Of a DNA stretch of 64,000 nt, positions 17,418-28,103 are shown piece after piece. Source of the DNA: Paenibacillus sp. FSL W8-0426 (GTDB lineage: Bacteria > Bacillota > Bacilli > Paenibacillales > Paenibacillaceae). The first letter of the stretch is position 1; each line of letters begins with the position of its first letter. A program made the position numbers and the translations under genes. The notes below the pieces were generated by a model that was not told where the DNA came from, did not search any database, and worked only from the letters and a program-made list of their open reading frames with translations. Location of the stretch: positions 4,790,001 through 4,854,000 of the forward strand of contig NZ_CP150203.1 in NCBI RefSeq assembly GCF_037969725.1, given 5' to 3'.

Positions 17418-18560
17418 TTATTGTGCTCCTTTCACTGCGGCTGCCAAAACAGCTTGACGCGGTTTCTGCGGATGGTTGATTTTGTGTTCGCGGATCATTT
17501 CAATGAAACGGTCGAACAGATAGCTGTTATCGTAAGGTCCTGGCGCTGCCTCCGGATGGTATTGAACCGAGAACGCCGGGAATGTTTTATGTTTCAGGCC
17601 TTCAATCGTTTTGTCATTGTTGTTGATATGTGTCACTTCAAGCTCGGTATTCTTGACGGACTCTTCATTCACGGTATAACCATGGTTCTGGGAGGTGATG
17701 AAGCAGCGTCCGCTTTCCAGCTCTTTGACCGGATGGTTTCCGCCGCGGTGGCCGAATTTCAGTTTCTCGGTATCCGCCCCGGCTGCCAGTGCGAAGAGCT
17801 GGTGACCCAGGCAGATGCCGAAGATCGGATATTCGCCAAGCAGTTCGCTAATCATTTTCACGGCGTGAGGCACGTCTTTCGGGTCCCCAGGGCCGTTGGA
17901 AAGCTGGATGCCGTCCGGATTCAAACGGCGAATCTCGTCTGCAGTCACGTCATGCGGTACAACGACCACATCGCAGTTGCGCTTGCTCAGCTCGCGCAGA
18001 ATGCCCGTTTTGGCGCCGTAGTCTACCAGCACGATCCGTTCTGCCGTGCCCGGGCTGCTGTAAACATGTTTGGTAGAGGTCATGGGAACTTGGTTACGCA
18101 GTTCGGCGATGCTTGTGTCTTTCATCATTTCCAGCAACTCTTCCACAGGCTTCGATCCTGTTGTGAGAATTCCTTTCATCGTGCCTTGGTGGCGAATCCG
18201 GCGAGTCAACATGCGTGTATCGATGTCGCTGATGCCTACGATTCCGTACTCTTTCAACAGATCGTCCAGGCTGTATTCCGCGCGCCAGTTGCTAGGCACC
18301 GGCTCATGACGGCGCACGACAAAACCGTGCACGAACGGGCGAATCGACTCGAAGTCATCGCGCGTAATGCCGTAGTTTCCGATCAGCGGATATGTCATCG
18401 TTACAATTTGACCGCAATACGAAGGATCCGACAGCACCTCTTGGTAGCCTGTAATTCCCGTATTAAAAACGACTTCACCCGTTGTTTCCCCTTCAGCTCC
18501 GAACGCTCTTCCGGTGAACAGTGTGCCGTCTTCCAACAATAATCTTGCCTGTGCCTGCAT
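17418..18560 (-). CDS. carA: Carbamoyl-phosphate synthase small (glutaminase) subunit
   Basis: Class-I glutamine amidotransferase subunit that releases ammonia from glutamine and channels it to CarB. In 380 residues, the N-terminal CarA domain ([20 protein letters not shown]) is followed by the triad glutaminase domain: nucleophile Cys in [13 protein letters not shown] and His/Glu in [16 protein letters not shown] 18558-18560 follows AGGAGTG. It lies 306 bases after pyrC, a much wider gap than elsewhere in the operon, and that gap holds a dispersed repeat. Confidence 0.96.
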   Translation of the reverse strand: MQAQARLLLEDGTLFTGRAFGAEGETTGEVVFNTGITGYQEVLSDPSYCGQIVTMTYPLIGNYGITRDDFESIRPFVHGFVVRRHEPVPSNWRAEYSLDDLLKEYGIVGISDIDTRMLTRRIRHQGTMKGILTTGSKPVEELLEMMKDTSIAELRNQVPMTSTKHVYSSPGTAERIVLVDYGAKTGILRELSKRNCDVVVVPHDVTADEIRRLNPDGIQLSNGPGDPKDVPHAVKMISELLGEYPIFGICLGHQLFALAAGADTEKLKFGHRGGNHPVKELESGRCFITSQNHGYTVNEESVKNTELEVTHINNNDKTIEGLKHKTFPAFSVQYHPEAAPGPYDNSYLFDRFIEMIREHKINHPQKPRQAVLAAAVKGAQ

Positions 18561-18648
18561 CCCATTTCACTCCTCTTTAGTTATACCGCCGAAATGCATT
18601 TCCGTTGAACCAGGTGTTTTGTTTGGTGCGGCTCCGCGGCCAGAAAAC

Positions 18649-18754
18649 CTTCCGATTGCTGTTATCCCCGGATTCCTCTGAATTATTGCTGAATGTTGGA
18701 ATCCGGTGATAAAGGCAAACGCTTCGCTTCTTCAGGTCTTTTCTGTCCGCTCCG
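18649..18754 (+). repeat. Dispersed 106-bp stem-loop repeat, copy 1 (pyrC-carA gap)
   Basis: The sequence from CTTCCGATTGCTGTTATCCC to TCCGCTCCG aligns without net gaps to 25298-25403. The ends are nearly identical, the centre is variable, and an inverted repeat (TTATCCCCGGATTCC / GGAATCCGGTGATAA) is kept. The rest of the gap (18561-18648 and 18755-18866) shows nothing I can identify. Confidence 0.8.
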
Positions 18755-18866
18755 TGCATCCGTCTGAGCACCTGTTTCAAAGCCATGCTTTCGGCTTTTT
18801 GTCTCTTATCTATTCGAATCTCGGCTTACATCAGCCTCGATTTGATTTGAGTTACTCAACCGCTTG

Positions 18867-20171
18867 TTATTGCTGGATTTCGCTGCTCCACACGCTTTTT
18901 CCGTCTACCCATGTTTGTACCGGCCAGCCTTTCAGCTTCCAACCCGTAAACGGCGTGTTTCTTCCCTTTGTGGCAAACGTCGCGGGATCTACCGCTTGTT
19001 CTTCGCTCAGGTCGATCATCGCGATATCCGCCGGAGCTCCCTCTTCCAGTTTGCCCGTATCCAAGCGGAACACCCGTGCCGGATCGGCCGTCATGCGTTT
19101 CACCAGGAAATCGAGGGTCCACAGTCCCGTCTCCACAAACTTGGTGTACAGCAGCGGGAATGCCGTCTCGAATCCAACGATGCCGAACGGTGCAAGCTGC
19201 ATGCCTTTGGCTTTCTCGTCCTCGCTGTGCGGCGCATGATCCGTGACGATCATGTCGATCGTGCCGTCCAGCAGCCCTTCGATGCATGCTTGCACGTCGC
19301 GCGGCGAGCGCAGCGGCGGATTCATTTTCCAGTTCGCGTCCATGCCCGGGATATCTTCGTCCGACAGCACCAGATGGTGCGGGCATACTTCCGCAGTCAC
19401 GTTAATGCCGATTGACTTCGCCAGGCGAATCAGCCTTACCGATTGCTCTGTGCTGACATGGCAGACATGGTAGTGTACTCCGGTTGCCTCAGCGAGCAAA
19501 ATATCGCGGCCGACGTGAATGGCTTCCGACTCGTTCGGAATGCCTTTGATGCCGTGGCGTTTCGAGAATTCGCCTTCCGTAACGTATCCGCCCACGACCA
19601 GCGAGTCGTCTTCGCAGTGAGCGATGACAGGCATATCCATGCTTGCCGCAAGCGTCATGGCGTCCTTCATCATCTGGGCATTCTGCACGCCTACGCCATC
19701 ATCGGTAAATCCGATGGCTCCGGCTTCCTTCAGGGCAGCAAAATCGGTAAGCTCGCGGCCGAGCTCGTTTTTGGTGATCGCAGCGTAGGGCAGCACCTTC
19801 ACCAATCCGGCTTCCTTCGCTTTATCCAACACCAGCTTCACCGTGTCCGGATTATCGGTAACCGGTTTGGTGTTCGGCATACAAGCAATCGTGGTATATC
19901 CGCCTTTTGCCGCCGAGCGCGCTCCCGTTTCGATCGTCTCTTTATGTTCGAATCCAGGTTCGCGCAGATGGACGTGCATGTCGATCAGGCCGGGAATGAC
20001 CAGTTTGCCCGCAGCGTCGGTTACTGCATCTGCTTCGCGTTCCGCCTGCATGATCGCCGCATCTTCAGCATCAGCGATCTTCGCGATTTTTCCTTCTTTA
20101 ATAATGATGCTTTTCCGTTCCAATTCCCCTTGTTGATTCAACATGCTCGCGTTTTTTATAACTTGCATCAT
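18867..20171 (-). CDS. pyrC: Dihydroorotase
   Basis: Zinc amidohydrolase closing carbamoyl aspartate to dihydroorotate. The 434-residue protein has the type-I pattern: metal-binding DMHVHLREPG, then ETGARSAAKGGYTTI and CMPNTKP, later His ligands in VIAHCEDD and YHVCHVSTEQSV, and the catalytic Asp in VTDHAPHS. ATG 20169-20171, six bases after GGAGG, is followed directly by a second ATG; an upstream extension to 20210 has no ribosome-binding site. It is 122 bases after pyrB. Confidence 0.96.
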   Translation of the reverse strand: MMQVIKNASMLNQQGELERKSIIIKEGKIAKIADAEDAAIMQAEREADAVTDAAGKLVIPGLIDMHVHLREPGFEHKETIETGARSAAKGGYTTIACMPNTKPVTDNPDTVKLVLDKAKEAGLVKVLPYAAITKNELGRELTDFAALKEAGAIGFTDDGVGVQNAQMMKDAMTLAASMDMPVIAHCEDDSLVVGGYVTEGEFSKRHGIKGIPNESEAIHVGRDILLAEATGVHYHVCHVSTEQSVRLIRLAKSIGINVTAEVCPHHLVLSDEDIPGMDANWKMNPPLRSPRDVQACIEGLLDGTIDMIVTDHAPHSEDEKAKGMQLAPFGIVGFETAFPLLYTKFVETGLWTLDFLVKRMTADPARVFRLDTGKLEEGAPADIAMIDLSEEQAVDPATFATKGRNTPFTGWKLKGWPVQTWVDGKSVWSSEIQQ

Positions 20172-20293
20172 GATATTCCTCCGCTTCGATTCTGCCTCGC
20201 TTTTCGGCAAGCGAGGCGAATATTTTATCGTGTACCCTCCCGTTGCTCTCTAAGAACGTCCGTCATCGCCTCCCGGCAATCCCCCTGCCGATG

Positions 20294-21972
<1,679 letters not shown>

Positions 21973-22055
21973 ATTTAAAGGTGCTATTCATGTCGTCCAT
22001 ACGGTAAAGCGCCTCACAGTGCACTTTCGTACCGTATGTCCGTCGATCTTCATGA

Positions 22056-22084
22056 ATTATGACAGAAAGGAAACCTCCTGTCAA
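22056..22084 (-). promoter_or_regulatory. Sigma-A promoter of the pyr operon
   Basis: TTGACA (22084-22079), a 17-base spacer and CATAAT (22061-22056) on the minus strand: a near-consensus promoter about 80 bases above the PyrR-binding loop. Confidence 0.88.
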
Positions 22085-22426
22085 CACCTCACCATCGCAG
22101 GCGAAAAGATTCTGCTGCGTTCCCCTTATCATCAGCAATCTGGCTGAATAACATCCGTGCACAGCACATCTCATATCATTAATAATTATACAATAATCCT
22201 GCATATTTATCCATAGGAAATGTGGAAAGACTTTCAGGCAAAATAATCCGTTTCCTTTTCTTATTCCTCCTCATCGCAGGCGAAAAAAGAAAAACGGGCA
22301 GGATATAGTCGGGTAAGCTGCACGACTCCTTTACTTCTCATGAATGGAATCCGATATAAGAGGGTATGTAAAACATGTAAGTACGCCATGTGCATCATTC
22401 CCTTTCAACGCTTCCCGGGTACAATG
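22085..22426. other. Intergenic region between the pyr promoter and yhgE
   Basis: No convincing gene. A minus-strand frame spanning 21962-22204 overlaps the pyr promoter and leader and has no ribosome-binding site. On the plus strand TTTACT and TATAAG, 19 bases apart near 22330-22360, could be a weak yhgE promoter. Confidence 0.4.
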
Positions 22427-22455
22427 ATGGATGGTACAATCATTCTTCCATCCAT
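22427..22455 (+). promoter_or_regulatory. Inverted repeat upstream of yhgE (possible operator)
   Basis: ATGGATGG (22427-22434) is repeated inverted as CCATCCAT (22448-22455), 50 bases before the yhgE start. It could be a regulator site or a leader hairpin; no regulator gene lies next to it. Confidence 0.35.
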
Positions 22456-22504
22456 TACAGGAACTGCTTCATGTTTGCTGCATACTTACGTTCAGGAGGG
22501 CATT

Positions 22505-25180
22505 ATGCGAAATATTTGGCACATTTACAAAACAGACTGGCTTCACATCCTCAAGGTGCCCACCGGCATCTTTCTGATTGTGGCCATCATATTGCTTCCC
22601 GGCGTGTACGATTGGGTTAATGTCAAATCCGTCTGGGACCCCTACAGCAATACCCAAGGGATCAAAATCGCCGTTACCTCCGAAGATCAGGGTGCGTCCG
22701 TCGCAGGCCAAACGCTCAATATCGGAGACGAGCTCATTTCGAGCCTGAAGCAAAACAAAAAACTCGGGTGGGTATTTGTTGACGAGGAGAAGGCTTCTCA
22801 CGGCGTACAGACCGGAGAATATTACGCCAGTCTGCTGATTCCCCAAGACTTTTCCGCCAAAATAACCAGCATTGTCGACGGAAAGCTTGAACGCCCGGAG
22901 GTCATATATACGGTGAATGAAAAGGTCAACGCCATCGCGCCCAAAATTACAGGTTCAGGCGTGTCGGCAATCACGACTCAAATCAATGAAAATTTCACCG
23001 AAGCCGTCAGCGAGGCCGTTCTCACCAAGCTGAAAGAAGCCGGAGTGCAGATCAATGAACAGTTGCCAACGCTGCGAAAAATGGAGAATGGCATTTTTAC
23101 GCTGGAGAACAACCTCCCGCAAATCGAAAATGCGGGTCAGAAAATTCTCGAAGTGGATCAAGCGATGCCCGAGATCGTGCAGAAGGCGCAGAAAATCGTC
23201 GAGCTCCAGCAAAAGCTGCCGGAAATCAACGAGGCTGCGCAATATGTAGTAAAGGTTCAGCAGCATTGGCCTCAAATTCAATCCGCCGCCTCGGAAATTC
23301 TGGCCATCCAGGAACGAATTCCCGAGCTTCAAAAAGCCGCTGGCTTCGTGCATGATGTGGACCAGCATTTCGATAAGGTGGGGAGCATCATTCAGACTGC
23401 GTTGGAGCAATCGGACAAGGCGCTGAATATCGTAACGACAGCGGAGCAAAATTTGGACAACGTTGCCCAAATTGCAGAAAACGGAAAGGCATTAACGGAA
23501 GGAGTCAACCAATTCATCGCTTCAAGCGAAAAAGCAATGAACAGCATTGGCCCGGCCATCAGACAAAACCTGCTGCTGGTGCAGCAGATTAGCGATGCGG
23601 CAGGAGATGTGTTCGAGCGCTTGCAAAGCACGGACCTGAGCAAGCTGCCCACGGCCGATGAATTGGATCATCTCGCATCAAGATTGGGGATCGCGCTTAG
23701 AATGACGGACAATACGTCCGCACTGCTCAGCAAAATCAATGATTTTCTGCCCTCTCACCCGTTGAGTAACCAGATTTCCAAACTGAACGCGGTATCGGAC
23801 AAGCTGCAGCTGCAGATTCGTCTGGCCGGAATCGTGAGTGACGCATTGCGGCGCAACGCTACCCCGCCTGCCGACGTCGTCGCCCAATTGCACGAATTAT
23901 CGAGGGATGTCGGAAACGGCATCGGCGAAGCGTTGAAGGCTTATGACAATGTAATCGCGCCGGCACTGGCCGCCGGGTCGGATCATTTGAGAACGATGTT
24001 ATCTTCATCCGCGGCTGCCCTTCAAACCGCGCAGGACGCCTTACCAGATGTTGCGGGCATACTTGCAACAGCCAAAGAAGGCATTACGCTTGGCCAGAGT
24101 GAATTGAGAAAACTGCAGCAGAATTTGCCGGAAATTCAAGCCAAGGTCCATGAGATCTCACAAACCTTGCAGAGCAAGAGCAATGCATTCATTCGCGCCT
24201 TGAATGCGGTGGCCCCGATCATCCGGAATGACTTGCCCAAAGTCAAAGCCAAATTGGATGAAGCTGCCCGCTTTGTGCAAAACGATCTGCCCGAGGCGGA
24301 GAAACAAATCGGCAGAGCAGCGGACTTTGTGAAAAACCAGCTGCCCGAAGTACAGACAGGCGTGAAACGCGCCGCCGAACTGGTACGCACCGATCTGCCG
24401 GCATTGGAGCATGCCATCAGGCAGGCCGCCGACAAGCTCAGGGAAGTGGAACGGGACAACCATTTTGCGGAGCTGGCCAAATTGCTGCGGGGTGACATTG
24501 AAGCAGAGAGCGCCTTTCTTGCGAGCCCGGTCCAAATCAAGGAAAACCAGTTATACCCGATTCCCAACTACGGTTCGGCCATGTCCCCTTTTTACGGCGT
24601 ATTGTCGTTATGGGTCGGATCTACATTGCTTATTTCGCTGCTGCGGGCGGAAGCCGAAAATCCGGATGGAAAGTTCAGGGGATATCAGCTCTACCTGGGA
24701 CGTCTGGCGACATTCCTGACGGTAGGTTTGCTTCAAGCCGTTTGCGTCACGCTGGGCGACATCTGGCTGCTCGGCACCTATGTGGCCGATAAATGGTGGT
24801 TTGTGCTGTTTGCCATGCTGGTGAGCGCCGTTTTCGTCACGATCACGTATACCTTGTTGTCCGTCTTCGGCAATATCGGGAAAGGCATTGCGATCATTTT
24901 CATGGTATTCCAGTTTTCCAGTTCGGGCGGCACGTTCCCGATCAGCATGACCTCTCCGTTCTTTCAGGCCCTCAATCCTTTCATGCCGTTCACGTATGCC
25001 ATCAGTTTGCTGCGCGAGGCTGTAGGCGGCATTTTGTGGGAGACCGCGTGGAAGGATATTCTGTGGTTATGCATATTCATCGCGATTAGCCTCGTTATCG
25101 CTCTGGCGTTGAAGCGGCCGCTAAGCAGCCTGACCCGACGATCTGCGGAGAATGCCAAAAAAACGAAAATCATCGCTTGA
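22505..25180 (+). CDS. YhgE/Pip family membrane protein with long coiled-coil repeat domain
   Basis: An 891-residue protein of the YhgE/phage-infection-protein (Pip) family. The start ATG 22505 follows AGGAGGG; upstream ATGs lack a site. Order: one N-terminal membrane helix (ILKVPTGIFLIVAIILLPGVYDW), an extracellular head, then about 450 residues of helical repeats built on an LPE/LPx-hydrophobic pattern (for example NDLPEAEKQIGRAADFVKN, QLPEVQTGVKRAAELVRT), and a C-terminal block of about six helices with VFQFSSSGGTFPISM, the ABC2-like membrane domain of the family. Relatives act as phage receptors in Lactococcus, or in export. It is a single-gene unit on the strand opposite its neighbours. 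Confidence 0.85.
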   Translation: MRNIWHIYKTDWLHILKVPTGIFLIVAIILLPGVYDWVNVKSVWDPYSNTQGIKIAVTSEDQGASVAGQTLNIGDELISSLKQNKKLGWVFVDEEKASHGVQTGEYYASLLIPQDFSAKITSIVDGKLERPEVIYTVNEKVNAIAPKITGSGVSAITTQINENFTEAVSEAVLTKLKEAGVQINEQLPTLRKMENGIFTLENNLPQIENAGQKILEVDQAMPEIVQKAQKIVELQQKLPEINEAAQYVVKVQQHWPQIQSAASEILAIQERIPELQKAAGFVHDVDQHFDKVGSIIQTALEQSDKALNIVTTAEQNLDNVAQIAENGKALTEGVNQFIASSEKAMNSIGPAIRQNLLLVQQISDAAGDVFERLQSTDLSKLPTADELDHLASRLGIALRMTDNTSALLSKINDFLPSHPLSNQISKLNAVSDKLQLQIRLAGIVSDALRRNATPPADVVAQLHELSRDVGNGIGEALKAYDNVIAPALAAGSDHLRTMLSSSAAALQTAQDALPDVAGILATAKEGITLGQSELRKLQQNLPEIQAKVHEISQTLQSKSNAFIRALNAVAPIIRNDLPKVKAKLDEAARFVQNDLPEAEKQIGRAADFVKNQLPEVQTGVKRAAELVRTDLPALEHAIRQAADKLREVERDNHFAELAKLLRGDIEAESAFLASPVQIKENQLYPIPNYGSAMSPFYGVLSLWVGSTLLISLLRAEAENPDGKFRGYQLYLGRLATFLTVGLLQAVCVTLGDIWLLGTYVADKWWFVLFAMLVSAVFVTITYTLLSVFGNIGKGIAIIFMVFQFSSSGGTFPISMTSPFFQALNPFMPFTYAISLLREAVGGILWETAWKDILWLCIFIAISLVIALALKRPLSSLTRRSAENAKKTKIIA

Positions 25181-25199
25181 GACGATCAAGCAGAACCAC

Positions 25200-25241
25200 A
25201 ACAAAGACCATAAATCCTTCATGGATTCATGGTCTTTGTTT
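25200..25241. terminator. Bidirectional terminator between yhgE and the GT-C gene
   Basis: AACAAAGACCAT and ATGGTCTTTGTT pair with an inner AATCC/GGATT extension, 20 bases after the yhgE stop. TTTAAT follows on the plus strand and TTGTTG on the minus strand. Confidence 0.8.
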
Positions 25242-25297
25242 AATCTATATAAACCGCACTAATCATTCACACTAGAGCACTGCGAGTGCAGTACCAT

Positions 25298-25403
25298 CTT
25301 CCGATCGCTGTTATCCCCAGATTTTTTGGATCCCCCTTTCTAAGGGGAAAATCCGGTGATAAATGCGAACGCTTTGCTTCTCCAGATTAGTTCTGCCTCT
25401 CCG
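25298..25403 (+). repeat. Dispersed 106-bp stem-loop repeat, copy 2
   Basis: Same length and end sequences as 18649-18754. The stem here is TTATCCCCAGATTTT / AAAATCCGGTGATAA; two pairs differ from copy 1 by compensating changes. The centre carries its own CCCC/GGGG hairpin. Confidence 0.8.
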
Positions 25404-25453
25404 TTAACGTGTGTTTGTTTTTTGCGGTTTATATAACTTCATTCATTTTTTCA

Positions 25454-26779
25454 CTATTTGTTCGGTGCCGAAATGAATTCGTTCATCGCGGAAGTTGAAT
25501 CCAGCTGCTCGTAAGATTGCTTAATCGTCGTCAACGTCTCGAAGTGGCGGTACACATTATTGGCGGCCATCACCAGAACGGACACGGCGAGCAAAACGGT
25601 AAGCGCGGATTTACCAATGCCAGGACGAAGACCAATGACGAATCCTCCGGCCAACAAGAAAAACGCAAACAGGTAATGCCCTGCATACAGGTACATATCG
25701 TATTGGAATACTGCAAGCCCAAAGCCCACTACGATGTGCAGCAAAAATGCAAACAAAACGTACGGAACCAGCGTCCACACTTCTCTCTTCCGAATGCCCG
25801 CGATAAAGCCTGCAAGCGCAAGCACCAGAATGAACACGCCGACGAAAAGGGAATACAGAGGCGTTGGTCGGGACAAATCCGATACAAACGCCATCATGCC
25901 CGGGTCCAATAAATGAACTTTCGGGGACAGCATCGGGTTGATGGTCAGAAGCCCAAGCGCCTTCCAATGTGCAGCAAACTGGAATGGCGTTGCATAGCTG
26001 GTTCCCCCGTTCTGGATACCGAGCAGCCAGTTGCTAACCCAGCTCCGTCCGCCGAATGCCACGTACTGGATGACGGTCAGCGCGGCAATCATGCCGACAG
26101 CCAAAACCATGATGCCAACGTATTTTTTGAAGCTCCCTCGATTCCGCCAAGCTCGCATATTAACGAACAAACTGGCCGCAAAAGGAACGATATTGGTGGA
26201 CGTCAGGCCAAAATTGACGGCAGCCATCGCTGCATTCGCGGTGTAGCTAACCTCTTCCCGCTCTCGAGAATATTGCAAGTAAACTACCGAAATCAAGATG
26301 AAAAGCTGCACATACGGATAAGAATCCGGAATCAATGCAGTAAACATGAGGTACGAGCTGAATCCGAACATCAGCGCTACAAGCAGCGGAACCGTTAATT
26401 CCTTCCCTTTGCGGGCAAGGAACAAAAACACAAGCATGACGGACAAAGCATTGACAAGCGACTGCAGCACAAGAAAGAATCCATTGCCGCCCAGCAGCGC
26501 TGCGCCTCCCCCCAATACAACCGTTAAGTAAGAAATCAACGGATGAATGACGGACGAACTGTTCATGCCGTAATACATGGATGGATCAAAATTGAACAGG
26601 TTCAGCGGAAAATCCCTTGTGTTAAACGGGCTCCGATCTCCAAGAAGTCCGGCATTTTCGGCCATATAATTGACGTAAGGAATGTTGATCAGTCCGTAAA
26701 AAAGAGCAAAACCAATAAATAACAGAAGCGCTGCACGGTTCGCCCTGCGGTCGGAAAATATGTAATCCAGAAAATTCAT
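25454..26779 (-). CDS. Large multi-span membrane protein, GT-C glycosyltransferase-like
   Basis: A 441-residue protein with about eleven membrane helices and one large loop after helix 1 containing acidic residues (GLLGDRSPFNTRDFPLNLFN). Such a first extracellular loop with Asp residues is the general layout of GT-C glycosyltransferases, which use polyprenyl-phosphate sugars on the outer face. I see no motif that names a subfamily, so the transferase role is inferred from topology and from the operon: UbiA-type synthase, phosphatase and SMR pair. Last gene of the operon, 30 bases after the second SMR gene. ATG 26777-26779 follows AGGATG. Confidence 0.6.
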   Translation of the reverse strand: MNFLDYIFSDRRANRAALLLFIGFALFYGLINIPYVNYMAENAGLLGDRSPFNTRDFPLNLFNFDPSMYYGMNSSSVIHPLISYLTVVLGGGAALLGGNGFFLVLQSLVNALSVMLVFLFLARKGKELTVPLLVALMFGFSSYLMFTALIPDSYPYVQLFILISVVYLQYSREREEVSYTANAAMAAVNFGLTSTNIVPFAASLFVNMRAWRNRGSFKKYVGIMVLAVGMIAALTVIQYVAFGGRSWVSNWLLGIQNGGTSYATPFQFAAHWKALGLLTINPMLSPKVHLLDPGMMAFVSDLSRPTPLYSLFVGVFILVLALAGFIAGIRKREVWTLVPYVLFAFLLHIVVGFGLAVFQYDMYLYAGHYLFAFFLLAGGFVIGLRPGIGKSALTVLLAVSVLVMAANNVYRHFETLTTIKQSYEQLDSTSAMNEFISAPNK

Positions 26780-26809
26780 TATTTCACATCCTGTTTTTTC
26801 GTCTGGTCT

Positions 26810-27130
26810 TTAAAACACCAAAAAGCACAACCCGCCCATGATGCAAGCGACACCCCCCCAGCGCAGCGGTCCTACATTTTCTTTGAAAACCCATCGGGCA
26901 ATCAAGAGTGTCCATACATACGTCAGCGCATTAGCCGGAAGAACTACGGTCAGCGGAAGGAAGCGCAGCAGCAAAATGTTAAGCAACGCCCCAACCCCGT
27001 AAAATCCAAGTCCTCCTAATACATGCAGCCGTTTGCGACTGTCGGCGTACGCTTTAAGCCCGGCTCCGCCAATCGCTCCGCAAAGCGTCATGACAACAAG
27101 CACAACCGCCATCCAGCTATCGTTCCACAC
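26810..27130 (-). CDS. EamA/SMR-type four-helix membrane protein, subunit 2
   Basis: A 106-residue protein with four predicted helices, no large loops and the Pro/Gly-rich helix ends typical of small multidrug resistance/EamA half-transporters (LPLTVVLPANALTYVWTLLIA, then RWGGVACIMGGLCFLVF). It starts at GTG 27128-27130, inside the end of the preceding SMR gene (14-base overlap), a sign of a heterodimer. Such pairs (ArnE/ArnF) flip polyprenyl-phosphate-linked sugars, which fits the neighbours. Direct drug export is an alternative. Confidence 0.7.
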   Translation of the reverse strand: MWNDSWMAVVLVVMTLCGAIGGAGLKAYADSRKRLHVLGGLGFYGVGALLNILLLRFLPLTVVLPANALTYVWTLLIARWVFKENVGPLRWGGVACIMGGLCFLVF

Positions 27131-27446
27131 TGGTTAACGTCACCCCGATTCCAAGCAGCAGGACGGCAGCAAGTTTCTGCAGCGTAATGTCCTCCCCCAG
27201 CAAAAAATGGCCGTACAGCAGTGCGAATACATAACTCGTACACATCAGGGGATAGGCGACCGACAGTTTTTCCAGCGAGAAAGCCTTGATCATCAGCACC
27301 GCTCCCAATCCGTAACACGCGAATCCAAACCCAAGGTAGATCCACTCCTCCAGCCCCCACTTCCAGAAGAGCTGGCCCGTTGCCGTCAGGAACGCCGAAA
27401 ACAGCATGAACATTTTGCCTGTATGGCGTCCTGTCATTTTCCCCAT
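27117..27446 (-). CDS. EamA/SMR-type four-helix membrane protein, subunit 1
   Basis: A 109-residue partner of the previous entry: an N-terminal basic stretch, then four helices (AFLTATGQLFWKWGL, FACYGLGAVLMIKAFSLEKL, LSVAYPLMCTSYVFALLYGH, LQKLAAVLLLGIGVTLTSV). The pattern SVAYPLM-tS is characteristic of EmrE/ArnE-like proteins. ATG 27444-27446 is seven bases after GGAGG and overlaps the phosphatase end by 13 bases. Likely one half of a lipid-linked-sugar flippase. Confidence 0.7.
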   Translation of the reverse strand: MGKMTGRHTGKMFMLFSAFLTATGQLFWKWGLEEWIYLGFGFACYGLGAVLMIKAFSLEKLSVAYPLMCTSYVFALLYGHFLLGEDITLQKLAAVLLLGIGVTLTSVER

Positions 27447-28078
27447 GATAGTTCCTCCATATCTGGCACGCTCCTGTTGATGAAATATCGCCGAGCCACC
27501 AAATTCATCACGGGCAGGTCTGAAAGTGAGTCAGAATAGGAGCATGAATGTTCATAATCAATGGTCATCCCTTGTTCCTCCAGATAGGACAGGATACGGC
27601 GCACTTTCTCTTCTCCCTTGCAATTGCTTCCCTCGATAGAACATTTGTACCCTGTCCCATCGGGCCGGCGCGCAAGTTCGGTACCGATCACATGATCGAC
27701 CCAAGATAAGGTCTGAAAATACTTCATGTAGGCATGGGGAGATGCCGTCACGAGCAGCACATGGTACCCTTCTTTCTTGCGCTGCATCATCTCCATATTG
27801 GCCTCAGCAAACATCGCTGTGCGGAGCCGACTTTCAAAAAAATGCTCCAGATCAGCCTCGGACATCCGTTCAATTCCTTTAAAATAAGAGCGCTTGACCC
27901 GCTCCACTTTCATCAATCCCGCTTTGTAGAGCATGGTATGTAGTCCGATCATCGGAAGCTGCAACGCCAGTGCCGGAAAACGGCGAATGCCATAACTTAC
28001 AAACTGGAACATGGAATCGCTGCGTATAATCGTTTTATCAATATCGAAAATGGCAATTTTCGTGCTTTTCAAACTCAA
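27434..28078 (-). CDS. HAD-IB family phosphatase
   Basis: A 214-residue cytoplasmic phosphatase of the haloacid dehalogenase superfamily, subfamily IB (SerB/CicA-like). The motifs are complete: FDIDKTI (nucleophile D12, acid D14, T16), VTAS for motif II, a Lys in NCKGEEKV, and YSDSLSDLP for motif IV. It starts at TTG 28076-28078, seven bases after AAGGAGG. Operon position directly after the UbiA-type gene suggests that it removes the 5-phosphate from a polyprenyl-phosphoryl-pentose 5-phosphate, a step done by a PAP2 enzyme in mycobacteria. Fusions of HAD and UbiA in other bacteria support the pairing. The exact substrate is inference. Confidence 0.82.
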   Translation of the reverse strand: MSLKSTKIAIFDIDKTIIRSDSMFQFVSYGIRRFPALALQLPMIGLHTMLYKAGLMKVERVKRSYFKGIERMSEADLEHFFESRLRTAMFAEANMEMMQRKKEGYHVLLVTASPHAYMKYFQTLSWVDHVIGTELARRPDGTGYKCSIEGSNCKGEEKVRRILSYLEEQGMTIDYEHSCSYSDSLSDLPVMNLVARRYFINRSVPDMEELSWGK

Positions 28079-28103
28079 CCTTGTTCCTCCTTGTTACGGA
28101 TGG

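Noticed and set aside
14129..17479. 1116-residue plus-strand frame over carB
   Set aside because: Exactly antisense to carB, no ribosome-binding site, His/Arg/Phe-rich composition; a codon-usage shadow.
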